Origin: Halioglobus sp.
GTDB taxonomy: Bacteria > Pseudomonadota > Gammaproteobacteria > Pseudomonadales > Halieaceae
Reading direction: 5' to 3'
DNA: 64,000 nt
Assembly: GCA_002699145.1 (NCBI GenBank)
Contig: PABK01000047.1
Location: 1 to 64,000 of the forward strand
Shown: one piece after another, positions 35,370-43,562 of the stretch
Layout: each line of letters starts with the position of its first letter
Numbering within the stretch: the stretch's first letter is position 1
The notes under the pieces: generated by a model
Database searches by the model: none
Told to the model about the DNA's origin: nothing
The model's input: only the letters and a program-made list of their open reading frames with translations
Program-made: the position numbers and the translations under genes

Positions 35370-36599
35370 ATGACACCGATCCCGCACCTACTGCGCGAGG
35401 GCTGGCACCGCCTCGACTACCTGATCTCGCGCTATACAGTCGATCGCTGCTCGGAAAACGCGGCGGCGCTGACCTACATGAGCCTGTTCGCCCTGGTGCC
35501 CCTGCTCACCGTACTGTACACCATGGCCTCGGCAATCCCCGCCTTCCAGGGGGCGGAAGCGCAGGTGCAGCAGATCCTGTTCACGCACCTGGTGCCCGAA
35601 ACCAGCTCCGACATCCAGGAATACCTGAACACGTTTTCCCGGCAGGCGAAAAACCTCACGGGACCAGGTATCGCTTTTGTGCTGATCACCGCGGTGCTGA
35701 TGCTGCGCAACATCGAGAAGGCATTCAACCTCATCTGGCGCGCGCGCCAGAACCGCAGCCCGGTGTCCAGCTTCCTCCTGTACTGGGCGGTACTGACCCT
35801 GGCGCCAATCACCATCGGCCTGGCCCTGGGGCTGAGCACCTATTTCACCGCGTTCGCGGACGCACTGGATCGCTTCGACGTGGTCGGCGCGCGCGCCCTG
35901 CTGGTACAGTTCGCGCCGGTGGTGCTGAGCACCCTCGGTTTCACCCTGGTCTACGTCGCCGTCCCCAACTGCCGCGTGCCGTTCAAGCACGCCGTCGTCG
36001 GCGGTTTCCTCGCCGCCCTCGCCTTCCACGTGCTGCGCGGCCTGTTCACCGCGCTGGTGGTGCGCTCGAGCATCTCGTCGATCTACGGGGCGTTCGCGGC
36101 GGTGCCGCTGTTCGTCTTCTGGATCTACCTGTGCTGGAACATCGTGCTGATGGGCGGCATCCTCATCCACAGCCTGTCCGCCTACCAGAGCAACCAGCAG
36201 GCCAGCCGGCCGAATGTGCTCAAGGCGCTGGACATACTCTACCTGTTCTGGCAGAAACAGCAGCTCGGCCGCTACGTGCGCGAGAAGGAAATGCTGGTGA
36301 ACAAACACACGGTGATACGCGGTCTGGACAGCGAGACCTGGGCAAAGCTGCGCGACACCCTGCTGGCGCACAAGGTCATCACGCAGAACGACAAGGGCCA
36401 CTACCTGTTGAGCCGGGACCTGCACGGCATTCCCTTCTGGCAACTCAAGGAATGGGTGGGCGACGAGCGCCCGCTGGAGCGCACCGACGTCGCCACGGGC
36501 CTGGACTGGCAGCAGCGCGCCCACCGCCTGTTGCAGGAGCAGCGGCGCTCCCAGCGCGAAATCCTCGACCTCAGCCTGGCGGAGCTGTTCGACTCATGA
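35370..36599 (+). CDS. YihY/BrkB family inner-membrane protein
   Basis: The 409-residue protein has about six transmembrane helices in its first 280 residues (AALTYMSLFALVPLLTVLYT, GIAFVLITAVLMLRNIE, LLYWAVLTLAPITIGLAL, and others). This part has the conserved AAALTYMSLFALVPLL start and YGAFAAVPLFVFWIYLCW of the YihY/BrkB family. A cytoplasmic C-terminal region of about 130 residues carries a helix-turn-helix-like part (LLAHKVITQNDKGHYLLSRDL). The function of the family is not settled. Its stop overlaps the start of the thioredoxin-like lipoprotein gene. Confidence 0.9.
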   Translation: MTPIPHLLREGWHRLDYLISRYTVDRCSENAAALTYMSLFALVPLLTVLYTMASAIPAFQGAEAQVQQILFTHLVPETSSDIQEYLNTFSRQAKNLTGPGIAFVLITAVLMLRNIEKAFNLIWRARQNRSPVSSFLLYWAVLTLAPITIGLALGLSTYFTAFADALDRFDVVGARALLVQFAPVVLSTLGFTLVYVAVPNCRVPFKHAVVGGFLAALAFHVLRGLFTALVVRSSISSIYGAFAAVPLFVFWIYLCWNIVLMGGILIHSLSAYQSNQQASRPNVLKALDILYLFWQKQQLGRYVREKEMLVNKHTVIRGLDSETWAKLRDTLLAHKVITQNDKGHYLLSRDLHGIPFWQLKEWVGDERPLERTDVATGLDWQQRAHRLLQEQRRSQREILDLSLAELFDS

Positions 36600-37030
36600 T
36601 GCGCGCCGCGCTGCCGCTATTGCTCGCATCGCTGTTGCTGGCCTGCGGCCAGGGCAGCGAGCCGTCCTCCCCCGCCAGTCTCGCCGCACACCGCGGGCAG
36701 TGGGTCGCCATCAACTACTGGGCGCCCTGGTGCAAACCGTGTATCGAGGAGATTCCCGAACTCAATGCGCTGCACAACGGTCGCGCCGACGTCACCGTGC
36801 TGGGGGTCAATTTTGACGGCACCAGCGGGGCGGAGCTGGCCGAGCAGGAGCGCACACTGGGAGTGGGCTTTCCCACCCTCGCGCAGGACCCGGCGGCGGA
36901 ACTGGGCGTGCCGCGGCCCGTTGTCCTGCCGACCACGTTGCTGGTCGACCCGGACGGCGTGGTCGTCGACAAGCTGGTGGGACCACAGACACTGGAGTCG
37001 CTGGAGGCGGCGATCGACGCGGGGCGGTAA
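36596..37030 (+). CDS. Thioredoxin-like (TlpA/DsbE-type) lipoprotein
   Basis: The 144-residue product has a signal peptide with lipobox LLLAC (Cys17) and then a thioredoxin fold with the redox motif WCKPC (C46, C49). VLPTTLLVDPDG holds the cis-proline. As a lipoprotein it works on the outer face of the inner membrane or in the periplasm, probably reducing disulfides; cytochrome c maturation or redox repair are options. It overlaps the YihY stop (CATGATG gives two in-frame starts). The repeat-rich gap begins directly after its stop codon. Confidence 0.9.
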   Translation: MMRAALPLLLASLLLACGQGSEPSSPASLAAHRGQWVAINYWAPWCKPCIEEIPELNALHNGRADVTVLGVNFDGTSGAELAEQERTLGVGFPTLAQDPAAELGVPRPVVLPTTLLVDPDGVVVDKLVGPQTLESLEAAIDAGR

Positions 37031-37035
37031 GCTGC

Positions 37036-37130
37036 GCCTGGTTCTCTGGCCCGGGGCGCTCACGCTTGCCTGGGGCAGTTCTCTGGCCCGGGGCGCCGTT
37101 TGCCTGGGGCAGTTCTCTGGCCCGGGGCGG
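37036..37130. repeat. Three direct repeats of 32-34 bases
   Basis: GTTCTCTGGCCCGGGGCG, within GCCTGGGGCAGTTCTCTGG, recurs three times, starting near 37036, 37068 and 37102. The first copy is shortened (GCCTGG only). The last merges into the hairpin at 37124-37186. No coding potential is seen. Confidence 0.85.
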
Positions 37131-37186
37131 AAACGCTTTCTGGCCTCGGAAGGCTGAGATACTCGGCCTGAAAGCGTTTCCACCCC
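37124..37186. repeat. Long hairpin with GGAAACGCTTTC arms
   Basis: GGGGCGGAAACGCTTTC (37124-37140) pairs with GAAAGCGTTTCCACCCC (37170-37186), 16 of 17 positions. The loop has about 29 bases. It lacks the GAGGGAGT core of the other elements. It may end the TlpA-like transcript, but no T run follows. Confidence 0.7.
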
Positions 37187-37255
37187 GTGCCTGGAAGCAC
37201 CGTGCTTTCGTTGGAGATGTCTGCAGGGTTCGTTCGCTGGGCTGCGGCCGCGCGC

Positions 37256-37384
37256 TGGGAAAAAGCGGCGCTGCACACTACTGGCGGCCCTCCGGGCTGC
37301 CCTCGGTCGGTCGCGAGCCGCGTGGGGATGCGTCTCGCTCCACTCCCTCGGCGCCAGCGAAGTGTTCCGCGCCGCTTTTTCCCA
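37256..37384 (-). repeat. Dispersed hairpin element A (long core, reversed)
   Basis: Outer arms TGGGAAAAAGCGGCGC (37256-37271) and its exact complement (37369-37384) are followed inside by imperfectly paired ACACT..CTGGCG. The core at 37299-37352, read on the minus strand, is GCCGAGGGAGTGGAGCGAG, then AC, a 15-base spacer and GGCTCGCGACCGACCGAGG. The core matches elements B and C closely, while the arms match neither. Confidence 0.85.
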
Positions 37385-37494
37385 CCCCGCAGCCTCTGGT
37401 GGAGGGGCTGGTGGGGCTTATGGGGGTCTGCGGGTGAGCTTCGTGTTTACCTTGTCCTGGTGTGTTGCGGGGGGAGGTCGTGAACTATGCTTTC

Positions 37495-37589
37495 CTGGAC
37501 TGCTGGACTGCTGGACTGCTGGACTGCTGGACTGCTGGACTGCTGGACTGCTGGACTGCTGGACTGCTGGACTGCTGGACTGCTGGACT
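37495..37589. repeat. Octanucleotide tandem array, unit CTGGACTG
   Basis: The 8-base unit repeats without error for 95 bases, about 11.9 copies. An 8-base period is not a multiple of three, so it shifts frame each unit. It lies outside any gene, so classic phase variation of a coding frame is not supported. It should be prone to length change by slippage. Confidence 0.95.
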
Positions 37590-37628
37590 TCCCGACCGCG
37601 TTATTTCGCAGCAGCACGCTTACCTGAA

Positions 37629-37728
37629 GGCCACCCCGACCCCCGCTGAATTCTCGAAGCACCACTCCACCCACATACCGGCCACACCGACTCCCACTGA
37701 ATTCTCGAACGACCACTCCACCCACAAC
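37629..37728. repeat. 49-base tandem duplication
   Basis: Two adjacent copies (37629-37677 and 37680-37728) share GGCCAC.CCGAC.CCC.CTGAA, TTCTCGAA and ACCACTCCACCCACA, with a handful of substitutions and a period of 51 bases. No function is seen. Confidence 0.8.
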
Positions 37729-37764
37729 CAACCACACCTGCCGCTTCCCGCTGCAAGGCGGGCG

Positions 37765-37891
37765 GGGGGCTGTGGCGGGGCTCGCAAACCAGCCGCCGAG
37801 GGAGTGGAGCGAGACGCGGCTCCATGCGGCTCGCGACCGACCGAGGGCACCGCGGAGCGGCGAGCTGGTAAGAGCCCCGCCACAGTCCCCC
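37765..37891 (+). repeat. Dispersed hairpin element B (long core)
   Basis: GGGGGCTGTGGCGGGGCTC (37765-37783) pairs with 37872-37891 apart from one bulged base, and the pairing continues inward imperfectly (ACCAGC/AGCTGGT, GCC/GGC). The core at 37795-37850 begins GCCGAGGGAGTGGAGCGAGA and ends GGCTCGCGACCGACCGAGGG. An inner small stem (GCGAG with CTCGC) is possible in the core. Arms are unrelated to those of A, C or D. Confidence 0.85.
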
Positions 37892-37954
37892 GACCGCCGG
37901 TGGCGTAGCCGCCACACCCCGCAGATGTTGGATAGTGGCGTCGAAACGACAGGA

Positions 37955-38032
37955 GAACCTCCCGCGGGGGAAGTGTACCGGGGAGGGAGTCTGCTTTTCG
38001 ACCGACCGGGACACTTCCCCCGCGGGAGGTTC
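37955..38032 (+). repeat. Dispersed hairpin element D (short core, copy 2 of the type at base 1)
   Basis: The arms are 27 bases (37955-37981 and 38006-38032) with one mismatch, starting GAACCTCCCGCGGGGG. The 24-base loop (37982-38005) is identical to that at bases 19-42. The downstream homology with copy 1 runs on for about 50 bases. The loop ends (GAGGGAGT and GACCGACCG across the arm) are shared with the long-core elements. Confidence 0.85.
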
Positions 38033-38101
38033 GGTAAGGCCCAAGAACGACCCCAAAAAACCGCCCCTCGTGGAAGGTTCGGTTAGGCCCAAGAACGTCC
38101 C
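38025..38101 (+). repeat. Two copies of a 30-base repeat also present near base 62
   Basis: GGAGGTTCGGTAAGGCCCAA..AACGACCCC (38025-38054) and GGAAGGTTCGGTTAGGCCCA..GAACGTCCC (38072-38101) are near-identical. A third copy lies at about 62-91 beside hairpin copy 1. The repeat therefore travels with the short-core element. Confidence 0.75.
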
Positions 38102-38141
38102 AGCGGAAGAAACCGATCCCGCACAGTTCCCCGCCAAGGAC

Positions 38142-38170
38142 AAAAAAAACGCCGGCACAGGGCCGGCGTC
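38142..38170 (-). terminator. Rho-independent terminator of the pnt operon
   Basis: On the minus strand ACGCCGGC pairs with GCCGGCGT over a five-base loop, followed by eight T residues. It begins about 20 bases after the pntB stop codon. Confidence 0.9.
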
Positions 38171-38190
38171 TGTGTGTCGATAGTGCGGAA

Positions 38191-39543
38191 TCAGCCGCTG
38201 AACTCGCGCACCAGGCCGCCGATGGACTCTTTCGCGTCGCCGAACAACATGCGCGTATTCTCCTTGTAGAACAGCGGGTTCTCGATGCCGGCAAAGCCCG
38301 ACGCCATGGAGCGCTTGAGCACGAACACCGTGCGCGCGCTGTCCACGTTGATCACCGGCATGCCGTAGATCGGCGAGGATTCCACCTCGCGCGCGGCCGG
38401 GTTGACCACGTCGTTGGCGCCGATGACGATGGCCACGTCCACGGTTTCCATGCGCGGGTTGATGTCGTCCATCTCCAGCAACTGGTCGTAGGGCACGTCC
38501 GCTTCCGCCAGCAGCACGTTCATGTGCCCCGGCATCCGGCCCGCCACCGGGTGAATGCCGAAGTTCACTTCCGCGCCGTTCGCTTCCATCAGCTCCGTCA
38601 GTTCCTTCACCACGTGCTGCGCCTGGGCCACGGCCATGCCGTAACCCGGGATGATGGCGACGCTGCTGGCCGCTTCCAGCACGTAGTAGGCGTCCTCGAC
38701 GGAGATCGGCTTGATCTCGCCCTCCACCTCGGTGGCCTCCGTCTTGCCCGAGCCGAAGCCGGAGAACAGTACATTGGTGAGGGAGCGGTTCATGGCCTTG
38801 CACATGATCTGCGTAAGGATGATGCCCGCGGAGCCGACCAGGGAGCCGGCGACGATGAGGATGTTGTTGTCCACCGCGAAGCCCGCGGCACAGGCCGCCA
38901 GGCCGGAGTAGGAGTTGAGCAGGGAAATCACCACCGGCATGTCGGCGCCGCCGATGGGGATGACCGCCATGATGCCGAACACCAGCGACAGGCCGATGAC
39001 CAGGTACAGCCACAGGGTGTTGTCCGGGTTGATGCAGAACATCACCGCGCTGGCCAGGATGCCGGCGACGATCGCGCCGTTGACCAGCTGCTGCGCACTG
39101 AACAGCACCGGGGCGGAAGTGATTTTCTCGCTCAGTTTGCCGTAGGCCACCAATGAGCCGGTGAACGTCAGGCCGCCGATGAGGATGGACAGCACGATGG
39201 TCACCAGGGTGAAGGTGGACGACCCCGGCGCCAGCGCGGCGGCGCCGACCAGCAGGCTGGCCATGCCGCCGAAGCCGTTGAACAGCGCCACCATTTCCGG
39301 CATGGAGGTCATCTGCACCATGCGCGCGGCGGCCGCGCCGATGGCGCCGCCCAGGGCGAAGCCGATCAGGATCCAGGTGTAGTCGATACCCTGTGACAGC
39401 AGCGCCGCGACAACCGCGACCAGCATGCCCAGGGAGGAGATGAAGTTGCCGCGGCGTGCCGTGGCGGGAGAGCCGAGCTGCTTGAGGCCGAAGATGAACA
39501 GTACGGCGGCAGCGACATAGGCAAATTGAATAGCGTTATCCAT
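38191..39543 (-). CDS. pntB: NAD(P)+ transhydrogenase subunit beta
   Basis: PntB is the membrane and NADP-binding subunit of the proton-translocating transhydrogenase, which makes NADPH from NADH using the proton gradient. The 450-residue product has eight or so transmembrane helices in residues 1-270 and a cytoplasmic domain III. The latter has GYGMAVAQAQHVVKEL (NADP site), HPVAGRMPGHMNVLLAEA, DDINPRMETVDVAIVIGAND and KRSMASGFAGIENPLFY. Length is standard. It follows pntA part 2 by six bases and ends at a good terminator. Confidence 0.97.
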   Translation of the reverse strand: MDNAIQFAYVAAAVLFIFGLKQLGSPATARRGNFISSLGMLVAVVAALLSQGIDYTWILIGFALGGAIGAAAARMVQMTSMPEMVALFNGFGGMASLLVGAAALAPGSSTFTLVTIVLSILIGGLTFTGSLVAYGKLSEKITSAPVLFSAQQLVNGAIVAGILASAVMFCINPDNTLWLYLVIGLSLVFGIMAVIPIGGADMPVVISLLNSYSGLAACAAGFAVDNNILIVAGSLVGSAGIILTQIMCKAMNRSLTNVLFSGFGSGKTEATEVEGEIKPISVEDAYYVLEAASSVAIIPGYGMAVAQAQHVVKELTELMEANGAEVNFGIHPVAGRMPGHMNVLLAEADVPYDQLLEMDDINPRMETVDVAIVIGANDVVNPAAREVESSPIYGMPVINVDSARTVFVLKRSMASGFAGIENPLFYKENTRMLFGDAKESIGGLVREFSG

Positions 39544-39549
39544 GGCGCC

Positions 39550-39855
39550 TTAGCCCTCCTTCTTCTTGAACATGGCGAGCATGCGGTCGGTCACCAGGTA
39601 ACCGCCCACCACGTTGATCGAGGCCAGCGCCACCGCGCCGACGGCCAGCCACTTGGACAGGTCGGGGTCGCCGCTGCCCACCAGGCTGACCGCGCCGACC
39701 AGGGTGATGCCGGAGATCGCGTTGGCGCCGCTCATCAGCGGTGTGTGCAAGGTGGCCGGCACCTTGTTGATCAGTTCGAAGCCCAGGAAGATGGACAGAA
39801 CCAGGATGAAGGTGAGGAAAACCTCTGACGGTACTTGGTACAGTTCGGTGATCAT
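39550..39855 (-). CDS. pntAB: NAD(P)+ transhydrogenase subunit alpha part 2 (membrane part)
   Basis: The 101-residue product consists of three to four transmembrane helices (VFLTFILVLSIFLGFELI, HTPLMSGANAISGITLVGAV, LAVGAVALASINVVGGYLV). This is equivalent to the C-terminal membrane domain of E. coli PntA. Here alpha is split in two genes, as in Rhodospirillum and many alphaproteobacteria. The start at 39855 lies two bases after the preceding stop. An earlier ATG (39927) would sit inside pntAA. All three genes are tightly packed in one operon. Confidence 0.95.
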   Translation of the reverse strand: MITELYQVPSEVFLTFILVLSIFLGFELINKVPATLHTPLMSGANAISGITLVGAVSLVGSGDPDLSKWLAVGAVALASINVVGGYLVTDRMLAMFKKKEG

Positions 39856-39857
39856 TT

Positions 39858-41000
<1,143 letters not shown>

Positions 41001-41288
41001 GCGTTAGGTACTCCCTAAACCATTGTGTTCTTTTGATGCCGGCGGTGCTTGCCGGAGGGTCAGCGACGGGCCTCCAGGGCCCCGCTGGGGCTGCCCGGAC
41101 GCAAGGCAGCCGCCGAGGTTAGCACAGGCGACAGCGCGCGGGAATAATGGCCGGTATTCAGCCGCTGAATCCGCAACCCCCCTTCCCGGAGCCCAAAAGC
41201 GGGGCCGGCGCGGGTCGGGGCGTGCCAATGTAAGGAATCTGGCGGCAGATACAAGGGCGCTGCAGCCCAAAAAACTAGACCGTGCTGC

Positions 41289-43562
41289 TCAAACCCGGGG
41301 CCACTCGCGGTATTCCCACCAGGGCGGCAGCAGGTCGCGGTACTCGCGCCGCCCGTAGCGCGGGTCGACCAGCAGCGCGCTGCCCTGGTCGGTGGGGCTG
41401 CGCACCACCCGGCCCAGGGCCTGGTCCACCTTCTGCATGCCGGGGTAGAGGAAGGTGAACTCGAAGCCCCGGCCGGTCTCGCCTTCGTACCAGGCCTGCA
41501 GCTCCCGGGTGTCGCGGTTGACCTGGGGCATGCCCACCCCGACCACCACCACGCTGGCCAGCTGCTCACCGGGCAGGTCTATGCCCTCGCCGAAAATACC
41601 GCCGAGAATGCAGAACGCCGCCACGTCGCGGCGCGTGGCGAGCAGTTGCAGCAGTTCGGCGCGCCGCGCCTCGCCCTCCTCGCGCGCCTGCAGCCACAGG
41701 GCGCGGTCGGCGAGCGGCGGCAGCAGGTCCGTGCAGTCCTGCAAGTAGCGATAGGAGGGGAAGTAAATAATGCAATTGCCCGGCGTGTCCTGCAGCCAGC
41801 GCTGCAACAGGTCCGCCAGGTCCGGCAGGGTGTGCTCGCGGCGGGCGAAGCGGGTGTCCAGCCCGGTGGCCAGTGATACCTGCAGCTGTCGTGCGGCGAA
41901 GGGCGACTCCGTGCGCAGGCACACCGTGTCCTGTCCCAGTCCGAGGCCGCGCCGCGTCCACGCCAGGGGCGACAGTGTCGCGGAAAAGGCGATCACCGCG
42001 TGGGCGCGCTCCTGGCGCTGCGCCAGCAGGCGCGCGGGGTCCAGGCAGTTGAGGCTGACCACCAGGCTTTGGGGGCCGGCGCCGCGCTGCAGTTGGCAGC
42101 GATATTCCGGGCCCCATTCCTGTGCCACGCGCAGGAACTGCAGGATATCGAAGTACAGCTGCAGCAGGTCGGGGTCGCGTGGCAGCAGGGTCGGGTCCCG
42201 ACCGAGCTGCTCCGCGGTGAGCGCGGCGAAGTCCGCCAGGGCGTGCAGCAGGCCCTGGGGCAACTCCGGGCTGCTGTGGAAGTCCGCCTCGTCCCAGTCC
42301 TGCTTCTGCAGCGCCAGCAGGCGCCGGTTGATCCTCGTCAGCGCCGCCGCAAGCGGCGGCGGGGCGTTGCGCCTGGCCTGCAGCAGCGCGCGTTTGCCCA
42401 GGCGCGCGCTGTACAGCTTGCGCGCCCGCCCCGGCAGGTTGTGCGCCTCGTCGAGCAGCACGCTGCTGCGCCGCCCGTCGCCGTCGCCCGGCAGCGACGC
42501 CCCCAGGCTGTACACGTAGTGCAGGTCGGCGATGACCGTATCCACCCAGGGCAGCAGGTCGCGCGCCAGTTCGTAGGGGCAGACCTCGAACTGCTGCGCC
42601 AGCGCCTCCAGCTCCGCGCGGCGCAGGGCCGGACGCTGCAATGCCGCCTCCAGGGCCGCGGGCAGGCGCTCGTAGTAGCCGCGCGCGTAGGGGCAGTCCT
42701 CGCCGTGACAGGCGCGCCCTGGCGACAGGCAGATGGAATCTTTCGCCGTCAGGCTCAGCGCCGTGCCGCAGTAGCCGGCGCGGCGAAACTGCGCCAGGGT
42801 GTCCTCCGCCGCGCGCCGCCCGACCGTGCGCGCGGTGACGAACAGCACGCGCTCGTGTACGCCGGTGCCCAGGGCCTTGAGGGCGGGGTACAACACGGCG
42901 GCGGTCTTGCCGATGCCGGTGGGCGCCTCCACCAGCAACTGCCCGCCCTGGTGCACGCACTTGTAGGCCAGCTCGGCGATATTGCGCTGGCCGCGACGGA
43001 AGTCGCCCAGGGGAAAGTCCAGCCGCGCCAGGCTGTCGTCGCGCGCCTGGCGCAGCGCGGCCAGCCGCTGCAGCCAGGCGCTGAAACGCTGCAGGCTGTG
43101 CTGCAGAAACTGCGCCAGCTCGGCGCTGTCGTAGTCGCGTTCCAGGCAGTGTTCGCTGTCGGTGTCGATGTTCAGCCAGGTGACGCGCACGCGCAGCGCC
43201 CCGACACCTTCCTGCTGCGCGATGATCGCCGCGTACAGCGTACCCTGGGCCAGGTGCAGGTCGGCGACCGCCGCGGGGATCGCATCGGCGGGCACGCGGC
43301 AGGTCTTGATCTCCTCCACCAGGCCGGCGTCCGGGTCGTAGCCGTCGGCGCGGCCGCGCAACAACAGGCGCACACCGTCCGCCTCGTGCCGGTACTGCAG
43401 CGGGTACTCGCTGCGATAGCTGTCCGCGCGCCGCGCGTACAGCCGCTGGTGGCCGGCGATCCCCTCCGCACTGCTCGGGGAAGGGCTGAAACGGTGGTCG
43501 ATGTCGCCGCCGCGGTGGCAGAAGCGCGCCAGGTCCGTGACCGCCACGGTGAATTCAGTCAT
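41289..43562 (-). CDS. XPD/DinG-family helicase with N-terminal PD-(D/E)XK nuclease domain
   Basis: The 757-residue product fuses a nuclease-like N-terminus (about 1-170) with an Fe-S superfamily 2 helicase. In the first part D73 (GRADGYD) and E84/K86 (LVEEIKT) form the D..ExK motif of PD-(D/E)XK nucleases. The helicase has Walker A APTGIGKT (to residue 220), DEAH at 371-374 and cysteines C278, C285, C290 and C328 for a 4Fe-4S cluster. The C-terminal motifs include GIFGEGIDLPGEQL and QALGRVVRSPTDQG. It begins inside the end of the FAN1 gene (8-base overlap). Together they suggest repair of DNA crosslinks or other structured damage. Confidence 0.92.
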   Translation of the reverse strand: MTEFTVAVTDLARFCHRGGDIDHRFSPSPSSAEGIAGHQRLYARRADSYRSEYPLQYRHEADGVRLLLRGRADGYDPDAGLVEEIKTCRVPADAIPAAVADLHLAQGTLYAAIIAQQEGVGALRVRVTWLNIDTDSEHCLERDYDSAELAQFLQHSLQRFSAWLQRLAALRQARDDSLARLDFPLGDFRRGQRNIAELAYKCVHQGGQLLVEAPTGIGKTAAVLYPALKALGTGVHERVLFVTARTVGRRAAEDTLAQFRRAGYCGTALSLTAKDSICLSPGRACHGEDCPYARGYYERLPAALEAALQRPALRRAELEALAQQFEVCPYELARDLLPWVDTVIADLHYVYSLGASLPGDGDGRRSSVLLDEAHNLPGRARKLYSARLGKRALLQARRNAPPPLAAALTRINRRLLALQKQDWDEADFHSSPELPQGLLHALADFAALTAEQLGRDPTLLPRDPDLLQLYFDILQFLRVAQEWGPEYRCQLQRGAGPQSLVVSLNCLDPARLLAQRQERAHAVIAFSATLSPLAWTRRGLGLGQDTVCLRTESPFAARQLQVSLATGLDTRFARREHTLPDLADLLQRWLQDTPGNCIIYFPSYRYLQDCTDLLPPLADRALWLQAREEGEARRAELLQLLATRRDVAAFCILGGIFGEGIDLPGEQLASVVVVGVGMPQVNRDTRELQAWYEGETGRGFEFTFLYPGMQKVDQALGRVVRSPTDQGSALLVDPRYGRREYRDLLPPWWEYREWPRV

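Larger units (their letters stand above)
37031..38190. other. 1.16-kb gene-free repeat cluster between the TlpA-like gene and pntB
   Basis: I find no supportable gene here. Open frames are low-complexity or run through tandem repeats. The stretch contains, in order: three 32-34 base direct repeats (37036-37130), a hairpin (37124-37186), hairpin element A (37256-37384), an octamer tandem array (37495-37589), a 49-base tandem duplication (37629-37728), element B (37765-37891), element D (37955-38032), a 30-base repeat pair (38025-38101) and the pnt terminator (38142-38170). Such density of unrelated repeats in one gap is exceptional for the window. Confidence 0.8.

Noticed and set aside
37124-37186. 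Simple rho-independent terminator for the TlpA-like gene
   Set aside because: The stem is strong but there is no T run after it, so it is listed as a hairpin repeat only.
37495-37589. CRISPR array
   Set aside because: The repeat unit is 8 bases with no spacers, and there are no cas genes in the window.
37447-37917. Open frames of 148-156 codons through the octamer array
   Set aside because: The product is a repeat-derived peptide on one or both strands, and an 8-base period makes every frame open by chance. No start signal is seen.
37256-38032. Retron, diversity-generating or integron attC interpretation of the hairpins
   Set aside because: No reverse transcriptase or integron integrase is encoded in the window, and attC-like core sites were not seen. 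The hairpins are kept as an unnamed family.
38600-39140. Open frames antisense to pntB
   Set aside because: Reverse-strand frames in GC-rich transmembrane coding sequence; His/Arg/Asp-rich with no family match.
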